Shown: positions 34,217 to 42,319 of the stretch, piece by piece
How positions within the stretch are numbered: position 1 is the first letter of the stretch
How the letters are laid out: every line of letters begins with the position of its first letter
Notes under the pieces: model-generated
Database searches by the model: none
What the model was told of the DNA's origin: nothing
What the model saw: the letters and a program-made list of their open reading frames with translations, nothing else
Translations under genes and position numbers: made by a program
NCBI RefSeq assembly: GCF_000331575.1
Contig: NZ_ANOK01000003.1
Span: 585,314-649,313, forward strand
From: Calidifontibacillus oryziterrae
GTDB taxonomy: Bacteria > Bacillota > Bacilli > Bacillales > Bacillaceae_J
Direction: 5' to 3'
DNA: 64,000 nt

Positions 34217-34378
34217 TTATTTTTTCATCTTTATAAAAATTAATAACAATAAACCTATGATTACACTGCTATTAATTTGATCTGCGAGAGTTGGCTCAAC
34301 TTCTTGTATGTAAACTAGACCTACTGTATAAGTAATCAATCCTAGTAAAAGATAGACAATCCATTTATCATCATTCAT
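34217..34378 (-). CDS. 53-residue two-span membrane protein
   Basis: ATG 34378 with an excellent ribosome binding site (AAAAAAGGAGACCTAAA). The peptide begins MNDDKWIVYLLLGLITYTVG, has a short outside loop (EVEPTLADQINS) and a second span ending FIKMKK. Probably part of the run of small membrane proteins here. Family unknown. Confidence 0.65.
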   Translation of the reverse strand: MNDDKWIVYLLLGLITYTVGLVYIQEVEPTLADQINSSVIIGLLLLIFIKMKK

Positions 34379-34420
34379 TTTAGGTCTCCTTTTTTACGAA
34401 AATTTACGATAATACTATTG

Positions 34421-34816
34421 TTACTGAACTTCTTTAAATCCAACGGGAGAACCGTTATTTTTCATTTTCACAATTTTGATTGGACGTTCTGAGTTTGACT
34501 CAGATGTTTCGACTATTCTATAGTAGATATCGAAATCGTTACTCACAGATATTACCTCAATTTCTTGCCCAGTATCCCCGATAATAATTGCATATGCCTC
34601 ATTTCCTATTTCAGCCATACCTGTACTTTGGCCAGGTGGTACATTATGCAAATTCATCGTCACTTCGTCTGGAGCATCTTGAAATGCTACTTCCTCATAA
34701 GAAACGTCTTGATTACAGCTAGAAAGGTAAAAACCTGTTGCAACTATTATTAAAATTTGCAACTGAACTTTGTTTTTGATTAACGTTCTTTTAAAAATTA
34801 ATCTAGTCAATCCCAT
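34421..34816 (-). CDS. Lipoprotein, unknown function
   Basis: About 131 residues from ATG 34816 (AAAGGATGCG upstream); the frame is open to 34867. A basic N-terminus (MGLTRLIFKRTLIKNKVQLQ) leads to a span and lipobox LSSC. The mature part is short and beta-rich: 'VTMNLHNVPPGQSTGMAEIG', 'GQEIEVISVSNDFDIYYRIV'. Not recognised. Confidence 0.6.
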   Translation of the reverse strand: MGLTRLIFKRTLIKNKVQLQILIIVATGFYLSSCNQDVSYEEVAFQDAPDEVTMNLHNVPPGQSTGMAEIGNEAYAIIIGDTGQEIEVISVSNDFDIYYRIVETSESNSERPIKIVKMKNNGSPVGFKEVQ

Positions 34817-34918
34817 CGCATCCTTTTTCATATATTGGAGTATCTGTGGAAAACTTGTAAATTCCATTCATTTATTTGCCTGAATTTTTATGTTTATAAG
34901 TAAAGCTGGCCTGTTGAT

Positions 34919-35035
34919 TTACGTCCCTATCACATAAGTTGCACCGTTCGCTCGCCAAGCATCCTCACTGATCACGTTCTCTGTAGTATGATCACTATTT
35001 TCCTTTCCACAACCATACGCTTCACCAAATGGAAT
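34919..35035 (-). pseudogene. C-terminal gene fragment, unidentified
   Basis: An open frame with no start codon encodes IPFGEAYGCGKENSDHTTEN and VISEDAWRANGATYVIGT up to TAA 34919. The composition is protein-like and upstream frames are closed, so this is probably the tail of a deleted secreted-protein gene. Confidence 0.3.
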
Positions 35036-35054
35036 ACATAGAAAGCAACTATTT

Positions 35055-35250
35055 CTATTTAGTGGACAAAAAATCCGTTATTTTAACTATTTCTGGTGTT
35101 ATGTGAATTTTAACGGACATCAAAACCTTTATTTGAAACGAATGAAGGGAAATATCGAGAAAATATATGAAATAACGGATCTGATGTCCGGATAGACATA
35201 GAAATCTTGAATTTTGCAAAAATAACGTACCTGGTGTCCGCACAATTAGC
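35055..35250. repeat. Degenerate repeats with dispersed repeat copy B
   Basis: Contains the 21-base dispersed repeat in inverted orientation at 35170-35190 plus degenerate relatives (ATCCGTTATTTT at 35068, AACGGACATCAAAA at 35110, TACCTGGTGTCCGCAC at 35230). No gene is seen between 35036 and 35340. Confidence 0.6.
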
Positions 35251-35340
35251 CTGCTTCGATATTCCGTCACGTAAGTGGTATTGATTAGAGATACTATAAT
35301 GGAAATTCTATAGAGTATTTGAAGTGCATTGTGTTTACTC

Positions 35341-35529
35341 TCACTTTGTCGAATCTCTATTTTTCAATCCTTTTTTCTCTACAAAATTCCAAGAATAATA
35401 AACTATCCAAAAAATGATAGGAATTAATAACACATAATGGCTCTGATCAGCTGGAAGATAAAAAATTAAAAATACACCAATGATCGTCATCAGCGGCATA
35501 TAAACTAAATAATATTTCTTTTTATCCAA
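35341..35529 (-). CDS. Two-span membrane protein, unknown function
   Basis: About 62 residues from a TTG start at 35529 (GAGGGGG nine bases upstream); an ATG frame opens at 35556 without a ribosome binding site. Spans 'LVYMPLMTIIGVFLIFYLPA' and 'YVLLIPIIFWIVYYSWNFVE' with a short loop and basic tail. Not recognised. Confidence 0.6.
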   Translation of the reverse strand: MDKKKYYLVYMPLMTIIGVFLIFYLPADQSHYVLLIPIIFWIVYYSWNFVEKKGLKNRDSTK

Positions 35530-35677
35530 AAAAACATCCCCCTCTATATCAAGCACTTTAAATTATTTTACCATAAAAAACCAGTATGTAAGCTAAACTA
35601 GTCGTTAGCGATATTACAATAACAACATTATTTCCTTTATGCTACTGGATATGAACATTGAAGTATCTTGATTCATA

Positions 35678-35716
35678 AAAAAGAAACCCTTATTTATTTA
35701 AAATAATTAAGGGTTC
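35678..35716 (-). terminator. Terminator of the FMN reductase gene
   Basis: AACCCTTA(A)TT and AA(T)AAGGGTT arms followed on the minus strand by TTTTTT, 16 bases past the stop codon at 35732. Confidence 0.8.
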
Positions 35717-35731
35717 CAATTATCATTTCTT

Positions 35732-36328
35732 TTATCTCACTGTTTTGAGAGCAGTTGACCAAGAAATTAGTTGACCTAACATTTCGTTTACTGTACTTTC
35801 ATGCATTTCGGCTGGTTTGAATGTTTGCCCATTTTCAAAATCCGTAAATAAACTTAAAGCTGGATGTGTACGAACATCTGCAACTGCTAATTCGCCTAGT
35901 ATCCCACGAAGATGCTCTGCTGCACGTGCACCTCCTACTGACCCATAACTTACTATACCAGCTGCTTTATTATTCCAAGCTTCACGTGCAAAATCTAGAG
36001 CGTTTTTCAATGCACCAGTAATACTGTGGTTGTATTCTTGAACTATAAATATAAAACCATCTAAGTTAGCAAGTTTTTCGTTCCATTTAGCAATTCCTGG
36101 CTCTGATCCGTCTGTTGTACCTAAGAATGGCAGGTTAAAATCTTTAATATCAACTATTTCGTAATTTGCATCACCGCGTTTGTCCGCTTGTGATTTTATC
36201 CATTCTCCAACTTGTGGACTAAGACGTCCTTCACGTGTACTCCCTAAAATAATTCCGATGTTTAAGTTTGCCATCTGTTCTTCCTCCTTGTTAGTTGAGC
36301 TGCTAAATAACTTTGATAATAAGCCCAT
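35732..36328 (-). CDS. NADPH-dependent FMN reductase/azoreductase family
   Basis: A 198-residue flavodoxin-fold protein. 'IGIILGSTREGRLSPQVGEW' is the FMN phosphate loop; 'LDGFIFIVQEYNHSITGALK' with NALDF and 'AAGIVSYGSVGGARAAEHLR' are the flavin-binding loops typical of the NADPH-dependent FMN reductase/YwqN/azoreductase group. The first 18 residues (MGLLSKLFSSSTNKEEEQ) look like an extra tail; ATG 36274 with GGAGGAAGAACAG is an alternative start that would give the usual 180-residue length. Confidence 0.85.
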   Translation of the reverse strand: MGLLSKLFSSSTNKEEEQMANLNIGIILGSTREGRLSPQVGEWIKSQADKRGDANYEIVDIKDFNLPFLGTTDGSEPGIAKWNEKLANLDGFIFIVQEYNHSITGALKNALDFAREAWNNKAAGIVSYGSVGGARAAEHLRGILGELAVADVRTHPALSLFTDFENGQTFKPAEMHESTVNEMLGQLISWSTALKTVR

Positions 36329-36613
36329 ACTTTACCACCTAACTCTTACAGTTTAATTACAAAGGTAATTGTTGCTAAAAATAATATTTCCATAAGTGCC
36401 AATCCATATTCAAACAATAGGAGATAATAATATCTTCCTTATTGCTAAATCCTAACACTATTCGTAATTCCCCATTTAACTATTTTTAAGAAAAAAATAT
36501 TGCGGGTTATAAAATATTACAAATTAAATAATAGAATAAAGATAATGATATTCATGGCAGAAATTAAGTTTTTGGACAACTGCCCTATCATAGCAATTGG
36601 AGTGAGTTCTAAC

Positions 36614-36650
36614 AAAAAAAGCCATTTCTTGATTTTTATCAAAAAATGGC
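36614..36650 (-). terminator. Terminator of rsgA
   Basis: GCCATTTTTTGAT and ATCAAGAAATGGC pair on the minus strand, followed by TTTTTTT, 26 bases beyond the rsgA stop codon. Confidence 0.85.
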
Positions 36651-36675
36651 AAAAATATTTCTTACTACTGCTTTC

Positions 36676-37761
36676 CTATCTATTTTTGTTTTTTTCTTTA
36701 AAGAATTTCCTGGCGTTTTTCATGCCACCCACTTCATGAAACATATCATTAATCTTTTCTTTTTCTATCATTTTAGAATTTAATCCATCATATTTCATTT
36801 CTCGTTGAAGCTTTTTGTAGTTTTCTAACCTTTCCGCGGACAAAACGCCATCATGAATGGCTTTTTTGACTGCACACTTAGGTTCGCTATTATGGGTGCA
36901 GTCGTTAAATCTGCATTTAGAGGCGAGTTCGTCAATATCAGCAAAGGATTTTGCTAGATCAGCACTTATTATACCAAGCTCTCTCATTCCTGGTGTGTCT
37001 ATCACAACTCCTCCATCTGATACCAAAATTAGCTCACGTCTTGTAGTAGTATGCCTCCCTTTATCATCACTTCTTATTCCACTTGTTTCTAATACACTTT
37101 CACCAAGTAGACGATTGATTAAGGTTGACTTCCCAACGCCAGAAGAGCCGATAAATGCGACTGTCTTACCACTGGAAAGAAATTTTTTCACAGATTGATA
37201 ACCATTATCAGAAATAGTTGATGTTACAAGGACATCTACACCAATTGCGATGGTGGATATTTCATTGAGTCTTCCTTCTATCTCATTACACAAATCTGAT
37301 TTTGTAAGGACAATAACCGGAGTAGCGCCACTATCCCATGCTACAGAAAGGTACCTCTCTAGTCTTCGAAGATTAAAATCATTGTTTAGCGACATACATA
37401 TAAAAACGATATCAATATTACTAGCGACAACTTGGATATCATTTGTAGTACCAGCCACTTTTCGGGCAAACACACTTTTCCTATTTAGTACATGGTGAAT
37501 AATTACGTTTCCTTGTGAGTTATCAGAACGGTCAACCATGACAAAATCTCCAACAGCCGGATATTCGGAAAGATCGCGTATGCTATGACGTAATTTTCCA
37601 GATATTTCAGCTGTAAACTCACCTTTTTCTGTAATGATTTTATATAAATTTTTTGATTGTGATGATATACGACCAATAAATAAATCTTTATATAATTTAG
37701 ACTCTTGTATAAATGTTTCAGTAAGTCCTAGATTTTCCATATTAATAATACTCAACTTCAT
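36676..37761 (-). CDS. rsgA: Ribosome small-subunit-dependent GTPase RsgA
   Basis: A 361-residue circularly permuted GTPase with an N-terminal OB-fold (about 25-95), G4 'TKSD' (153-156) before the P-loop GSSGVGKST (205-213), switch-region 'GRHTTTRRELI', G3 DTPGM (255-259), and the C-terminal zinc knuckle C283-x4-C288-x-H290-x5-C296. RsgA acts late in 30S subunit maturation and, with (p)ppGpp, in starvation. Bacilli normally carry rsgA (yloQ) within the prkC/rpe/stp cluster; here it stands alone behind a cysteine desulfurase and is 361 rather than about 300 residues, so this is probably a second, paralogous copy. Ribosome binding site AGGAGG (37764-37769) is part of a stem, see 37764-37797. 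Confidence 0.95.
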   Translation of the reverse strand: MKLSIINMENLGLTETFIQESKLYKDLFIGRISSQSKNLYKIITEKGEFTAEISGKLRHSIRDLSEYPAVGDFVMVDRSDNSQGNVIIHHVLNRKSVFARKVAGTTNDIQVVASNIDIVFICMSLNNDFNLRRLERYLSVAWDSGATPVIVLTKSDLCNEIEGRLNEISTIAIGVDVLVTSTISDNGYQSVKKFLSSGKTVAFIGSSGVGKSTLINRLLGESVLETSGIRSDDKGRHTTTRRELILVSDGGVVIDTPGMRELGIISADLAKSFADIDELASKCRFNDCTHNSEPKCAVKKAIHDGVLSAERLENYKKLQREMKYDGLNSKMIEKEKINDMFHEVGGMKNARKFFKEKNKNR

Positions 37762-37763
37762 TT

Positions 37764-37797
37764 CCTCCTAAAGTTTTGGATTATAACCTTTGGGAGG
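37764..37797 (-). promoter_or_regulatory. Hairpin sequestering the rsgA ribosome binding site
   Basis: On the minus strand CCTCCCAAAG (37788-37797) pairs with CTTTAGGAGG (37764-37773) over 9 of 10 positions around a 14-base loop, hiding the Shine-Dalgarno of rsgA. The same CCTCCC can instead pair with GGGGAGG inside the leader ORF, so two exclusive structures are possible. Confidence 0.6.
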
Positions 37798-37811
37798 TTT
37801 TATGCATGGAT

Positions 37812-37868
37812 TTATTTAGCACAATCCTCCCCATTTGTTACAATCTCAACAATTTGCATGTTTAACAT
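37812..37868 (-). CDS. Putative 18-residue leader peptide of rsgA
   Basis: ATG 37868, preceded by GAAGAAAGGAGATGTTGTTGT (a strong ribosome binding site ten bases upstream), encodes MLNMQIVEIVTNGEDCAK and ends 51 bases before the rsgA start. Codons 13-15 contain GGGGAGG, complementary to the anti-Shine-Dalgarno of rsgA. Size, position and structure follow the plan of translational-attenuator leaders such as those of erm and cat genes. No homologue known to me. Confidence 0.55.
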   Translation of the reverse strand: MLNMQIVEIVTNGEDCAK

Positions 37869-37903
37869 ACAACAACATCTCCTTTCTTCTATTGAATAGT
37901 CAT

Positions 37904-37932
37904 ATTATATAATAATCAAAAAAGAAAATGAA
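37904..37932 (-). promoter_or_regulatory. Promoter of the leader-rsgA transcript
   Basis: On the minus strand a perfect -10 TATAAT (37904-37909) is preceded by TTCATT (37927-37932) with 17 bases between them. It lies 13-41 bases beyond the 3' end of the cysteine desulfurase gene, so rsgA has its own transcript starting near 37897, about 28 bases before the leader start codon. Confidence 0.6.
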
Positions 37933-37944
37933 CATCATTACTGA

Positions 37945-39099
37945 TCACTTGGTGAATTGATTATAGTTATAAAGCTTGCAATATTCTAATAGAGCTTGTA
38001 GGAGAGCATCAATATCACTGTTAGTATTCAAGTAGGAAAAGCTGATGCGGAGTGCACTATCGGCTAACTCGCGGCTTATTCCAAGTGATTCGAGCACTGC
38101 GGGACCGCGAGAATGATTTGATTTACATGCGGCGGCGCTAGAAATATATATTTTTTTCGAATCAAGATACTGTACCACTTGTTTATTATCTACACTAGGG
38201 AGTGAAAAATTGACAATGTGAGGTGCTCCCTGTTTTCTTGAATGGATAACAGCTTTTGGAAAGTGCTCTTCGATCATTTCTATCAAATAATCACGAAGTT
38301 TTGCCATATGGCCAATATTCGCTTCCATATTAGAAAAAGTGATCCGTACTGCTTCAGCAAACCCAGGTATCAGGGGTGTATTTTCGGTTCCTGAGCGTAA
38401 GCCTCGTTCTTGTCCACCCCCAAGATTTAGAGAAAACATTGGAGTACCATTTCTCACATAAAGCGCACCGATCCCTTTTGGACCGTGGATTTTGTGCGCA
38501 CTTATGCTGATAAGATCAGCACCCAGGCTTGAAGCGGTAAAATTCATTTTCCCATATGCTTGAACAGCATCACAATGCAAAAGCGCAGAAGATTGCTTTT
38601 CTAAAATAATTTGTTTAATTTTATGTACGGGGAAAAAAGAGCCAATTTCATTGTTAACAAGCATGACACTTACAAGTACTGTGTTTTCAGTAATTGCCAG
38701 CTTTAACTCATTCATATCAAGCTTGCCATTTGGTGCTGAAATATACGATACGTTCCAACCTTGTCTTTTTAGATCACGAATCGTTTTCGTTACAGCTGCG
38801 TGTTCAGCTGTCGTTGTTACAATGTGTTTTCCATGCTTAGCATTTGCCAGACAAGCTCCTCTAATCGCTAGATTGTCGGACTCCGTGCCGCCAGATGTGA
38901 AATATATTTCATCACAACTGACTTCAAGTGAATCCGCAATAATATGCCGGGCTTTTTCGAGTTCTTGCTTACTTTCTTTTCCTAGACGATGTATGGATGA
39001 GGGGTTACCGTACACTTCTGTAAGCATCTTCACAACCTTTTCTGTTACTTCTGGATATGGTTTTGTAGTGGCGCAATTATCTAAATATATTTCTGGCAT
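37945..39099 (-). CDS. Cysteine desulfurase (IscS/NifS family)
   Basis: A 384-residue fold-type I PLP enzyme. 'IYLDNCATTKPYPEV' is the N-terminus, 'EIYFTSGGTESDNLAIRGAC' and 'TAEHAAV' bind PLP, the lysine Schiff base is K203 in 'ISISAHKIHGPKGIGALYVR', and the sulfur-accepting loop is 'SSAAACKSNHSRGP' with C325. The reaction takes sulfur from L-cysteine as an enzyme persulfide, for Fe-S clusters or thio-modified tRNA. In bacilli such copies usually sit beside thiI or mnmA; neither is present here. Confidence 0.95.
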   Translation of the reverse strand: MPEIYLDNCATTKPYPEVTEKVVKMLTEVYGNPSSIHRLGKESKQELEKARHIIADSLEVSCDEIYFTSGGTESDNLAIRGACLANAKHGKHIVTTTAEHAAVTKTIRDLKRQGWNVSYISAPNGKLDMNELKLAITENTVLVSVMLVNNEIGSFFPVHKIKQIILEKQSSALLHCDAVQAYGKMNFTASSLGADLISISAHKIHGPKGIGALYVRNGTPMFSLNLGGGQERGLRSGTENTPLIPGFAEAVRITFSNMEANIGHMAKLRDYLIEMIEEHFPKAVIHSRKQGAPHIVNFSLPSVDNKQVVQYLDSKKIYISSAAACKSNHSRGPAVLESLGISRELADSALRISFSYLNTNSDIDALLQALLEYCKLYNYNQFTK

Positions 39100-39381
39100 T
39101 CGATTCCCGCCTTTTTCTATATTTCTCCAATAAGCTATTGGATAGCAATAATCAATTTATACACTTCATTATAAAATATTAACTCTATACGTTGCCGATA
39201 TAATTATCACGTTACAGTATGAAAATTCTAAAATATGAAATGGTTTTAATAAAATATGATGTAGCTACTTTCTTCTTAACATTTTCTTAATATTTTCCAG
39301 ACATTTTTTTGACATCATTCATGTATGCTTGGTTTTGTTGGTTTTTCCTACCAATTTAATTTATTACCAGGGGGATTAGAA

Positions 39382-39600
39382 ATGAAAAAACTAGTATTGA
39401 ATTTAAGGAAAATTCATCGGATATTAACAGTTCCTATTGTTGTCTTAATGATCTTGAAGTTTGTATTAAATAATTCAGACTATGGATTGATAGTCACAAG
39501 AATTGTATCGATGGGTATGATATTTATGGCTGTTACAGGGCTGTTAATGTATGTCTATACTTATAAAATGAAGAAGAAAAACAGAGTTATAAACAATTAA
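39382..39600 (+). CDS. Two-span membrane protein, unknown function
   Basis: About 72 residues from ATG 39382 (CAGGGGGATTAGAA upstream); the frame begins at 39325 without a ribosome binding site. The N-terminus MKKLVLNLRKIHRILTVPIV resembles PepSY-associated or cytochrome b561-like membrane segments with a conserved histidine; the second span is 'IVSMGMIFMAVTGLLMYVYT'. Function unknown; monocistronic. Confidence 0.6.
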   Translation: MKKLVLNLRKIHRILTVPIVVLMILKFVLNNSDYGLIVTRIVSMGMIFMAVTGLLMYVYTYKMKKKNRVINN

Positions 39601-39976
39601 ATATAAAATTTGTTTATTAATTAGGACCATGAATAAAGGTGAACAACCTAATATTAGAAATATCGATCCATATTACCACCTTGTTATAGTTGTTGTTCAC
39701 ATTTGGTACAGGAAGGAATATGTGTTAACTACAATAAGGAAATAACAATACTAAAAAGCCCAACTTCTTTCGTAAAATAGGGAAATTGGGCTTTTGCTTC
39801 TGTCGCATATAACATCCAGGAATTATTTATCATAGTAAATATTGTAGTATTTCTTCTTTACTATTCCATTTTATGGTTATTTCAACGACGAGATCCTCGA
39901 AAATTACTTAGGATTAACGGTGATCCTATAGATTATTACACTTGCGAGAATGCTCGTGACTTAAGTAGTAAGGGGT
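39601..39976. other. Gene-free stretch with terminator
   Basis: Holds the hairpin at 39754-39795. A start-less open frame from 39814 to 39993 (FLLYYSILWLFQRRDPRKLL ...) may be a membrane-protein remnant, but it has no start codon and overlaps the next gene. Confidence 0.4.
39754..39795. terminator. Bidirectional terminator
   Basis: AAAAGCCCAA and TTGGGCTTTT form a perfect 10-bp stem around a 22-base loop, with A and T runs on the flanks. Confidence 0.8.
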
Positions 39977-40435
39977 TCAATCGGTTAACCTGACACTTTG
40001 ATATTTCACACTTGAACCTTCCAAAATAGTGGATATGCTTTCAACCGTTATCCAATCATCCATATTATCCTGCCGTACAATAGTAAACGGTTTGATTTTT
40101 TTTACATTATCAATTTCTATCAGACAAAGATACCTTTTGCCGGCCCAACGCTTTACTTGAGAATCCGTCAAGTTAAGCTTATCTAGGTGCTCAGAAACCA
40201 TTTTTTTCGATTCTTCCTCTGTCATTTTTTCAGAGTTAAATACATCTTTTACGACACCTTTTGCTTTAATTAATCCCTCGCCGTTGTTTTCAATAAAATA
40301 AAGAGTCTCACCCTTCAGGACTCTACCATAAGGTAATTTTCTACCTGCTGCTCCTCTGATTATCATTGTTTTTGCCCCGCTAAGTATTTTTTCCAGAACC
40401 TTTGCCTTAGTATCACAATAAACTAGATGCTCCAT
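39977..40435 (-). CDS. ASCH/PUA-like small protein
   Basis: A 152-residue protein: 'YCDTKAKVLEKILSGAKTMI' with IRGAAGRKLPYGRV, 'GETLYFIENNGEGLIKAKGV' and 'RWAGKRYLCLIEIDNVKKIK' follow the ASCH/EVE (PUA-like) barrel plan, in which a K-x-G-x-K/R turn and a final 'YLCLIEI' strand bind modified bases or RNA. Not certain at family level; several bacilli carry this protein next to unrelated genes. Confidence 0.55.
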   Translation of the reverse strand: MEHLVYCDTKAKVLEKILSGAKTMIIRGAAGRKLPYGRVLKGETLYFIENNGEGLIKAKGVVKDVFNSEKMTEEESKKMVSEHLDKLNLTDSQVKRWAGKRYLCLIEIDNVKKIKPFTIVRQDNMDDWITVESISTILEGSSVKYQSVRLTD

Positions 40436-40616
40436 TTACTTCACCACATCCTTTATTAAAAAATTGGATTTATATGGCACTTCAATACTAATTTTACCAT
40501 TTGTCAAACAGCCTAATGGTTGAAAAATTGGAACTATTGTAACACTTTATTCTGGAAAAAATGAGCTCTCCGCAATACACTATCAAGAACAATCATGGCT
40601 TAAGTCTTAAGACCAC

Positions 40617-41018
40617 TCAAATCTTATGATGCCTTAGGTGGTTGATCATTGCAGGTATTACTAAATATAACGCATAAGCAAATGACATCCACGCAGTAAA
40701 CGCAATAATTTGTGTTTCATCTAATTTTGGGAAAATCACATTGTGGTTTGATAAAGAAAATGTGTCTAATGATAGCCCAATTATCGTACCAATTATTCCA
40801 AACTTTAATGGTGCATTCTTTGATTTATCAAATAATAGATAAATATAAGTCACCGCCCATAATAATAGCCCTGTCCCAATTACTAATAATAAAATGCTTG
40901 TTATATAGTTTTCTGTACCTGGACCAAAGAGAACACGTTCTCCAAAAAGTACAAAAAACATTGTAGCAAAAAACCATACTAGTATACCGCATAGTACAGT
41001 TATTGAATATCCTTTCAT
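40617..41018 (-). CDS. Four-span membrane protein (DUF5367-like), TetR target
   Basis: 133 residues with four spans: 'ILVWFFATMFFVLFGERVLF', 'SILLLVIGTGLLLWAVTYIY', 'FGIIGTIIGLSLDTFSLSNH' and 'FTAWMSFAYALYLVIPAMIN'. The start overlaps the TetR stop codon by one base (41018), so the two genes are translationally coupled and the TetR protein probably regulates both. The pattern fits DUF5367, unknown function. Confidence 0.7.
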   Translation of the reverse strand: MKGYSITVLCGILVWFFATMFFVLFGERVLFGPGTENYITSILLLVIGTGLLLWAVTYIYLLFDKSKNAPLKFGIIGTIIGLSLDTFSLSNHNVIFPKLDETQIIAFTAWMSFAYALYLVIPAMINHLRHHKI

Positions 41019-41605
41019 TATTTATCCCCCTCGTTAAGTAAGCGAGTAAGACTATTAAATAGTCGTTCAATCTCTGCGTATGTTTTTTCTACTGGAAAAT
41101 CTTTTTTTAATAACGCTTGTAATGCTAACCCGTCAATCATTGCATTTATGAGAATTCCCCACGTTTCAATTGAAACACCATCAATAGGTGATTGTGACCA
41201 TAAATTCATTAAGTTTTGGGTTAATGCATTGTTTTCAGAACGTGTAATCTCTTCTAATTGCCGTCTTATTTTTTCATTTGTAAAACTCGATACAAGTAAT
41301 GTGAAAAATAATTTATGAAAGAAAGAGTCATAAGAACAGCGGCTTTTTGCTGATTTTATTGCTTGACTGATAATATATGGATTACTTTGGTGTGAAATCT
41401 CTGACCATGAACTATCACAAATATCTTGAACAATATGTAATAACAACTGCTCCTTTGTTTTAAAATGATAATAGATGGTTCCCTGTGTTACTCCAGCCAA
41501 TTCTGCAACTGATCGTAAAGTAAACTTGTCTATCCCGTTATGAACTAAACACTCCTTTGCACTTTTAATTAAATCTCCTTTACTAATAACATTTGGCTTT
41601 GCCAA
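41018..41605 (-). CDS. TetR/AcrR-family transcriptional regulator
   Basis: A 195-residue regulator. 'LIKSAKECLVHNGIDKFTLR' and 'VAELAGVTQGTIYYHFKTKE' are the helix-turn-helix; the C-terminal half (about 60-195) is the ligand-binding dimer domain. Start is TTG 41605 behind GGTGATGAA. Coupled to the membrane-protein gene downstream, a common drug- or lipid-responsive pairing. The near-palindrome AGTTATTCAACTAACT at 41620-41640 may be its operator. Confidence 0.9.
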   Translation of the reverse strand: MAKPNVISKGDLIKSAKECLVHNGIDKFTLRSVAELAGVTQGTIYYHFKTKEQLLLHIVQDICDSSWSEISHQSNPYIISQAIKSAKSRCSYDSFFHKLFFTLLVSSFTNEKIRRQLEEITRSENNALTQNLMNLWSQSPIDGVSIETWGILINAMIDGLALQALLKKDFPVEKTYAEIERLFNSLTRLLNEGDK

Positions 41606-41782
41606 TTCATCACCGCCTTATTAGTTATTCAACTAACTAACTTTTTAACATAAATTTTACCACCTAATTTTGGTAATTACAATTTTTTCTTTTAAAATTA
41701 TTAGTCATTAGTACAAAATTTCAACAAAATAGCGTTAACCCACTAACTGATCAACGCAAACTTAACAACAATTTAACCTACA

Positions 41783-42157
41783 TTAGAACATACCATTCTC
41801 ATTGGGGGAATTTTCCGGAATAGGCTGACCTACATCCCATAATTCAACGATAATATCATTATAAAAGCGAAAGATATGAACCACTGCTCCCCCAAGGTCA
41901 TCTTTGTTTTGCTTTACATGTGAGTGTACAGCAACAATCTCACCATCTTCGATTACACGTTTTACTTCTATAATTATATGAGGATTATTAATTGCATTCT
42001 CTTCCATTGCGAGTAATAGTGAGTCAACATCTCCGGGGAAAAATGGATTATGATGACGAAATTCAGGACTAATGTATTTACGATATGCTTCCCGCACTTC
42101 CCCTGCTGCCACCAGTTGCAAAAACGATACCGCCTTCTCTTTAAGAGAATTTGTCAT
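41783..42157 (-). CDS. SnoaL-like / NTF2-fold protein
   Basis: A 124-residue protein with the cone-shaped NTF2 fold pattern of the SnoaL polyketide-cyclase-like group: 'KAVSFLQLVAAGEVREAYRK', 'PEFRHHNPFFPGDVDSLLLA' (active-site HHNP), 'VHSHVKQNKDDLGGAVVHIF' and 'RFYNDIIVELWDVGQPIPEN'. In bacilli such proteins are mostly of unknown role. Monocistronic. Confidence 0.85.
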   Translation of the reverse strand: MTNSLKEKAVSFLQLVAAGEVREAYRKYISPEFRHHNPFFPGDVDSLLLAMEENAINNPHIIIEVKRVIEDGEIVAVHSHVKQNKDDLGGAVVHIFRFYNDIIVELWDVGQPIPENSPNENGMF

Positions 42158-42319
42158 CGCAAAATCATCATTTCTATTTGGTTAATTATTTTATGAATGT
42201 ATTCAACTAGCTATTTAATCTACACGTTATTATTATGTACTTTCTTTTGAGAAAAAATATGAATATTCATTCATTTTGTGTTAAAATTTGTTAAATCGAA
42301 TATTGATGGGGGCGTTTTG

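Noticed and set aside
39814..39993. 60-codon start-less frame ending in ENARDLSSKGFNRLT
   Set aside because: No start codon and overlap with the 3' end of the ASCH-like gene; likely relic but unsupported.
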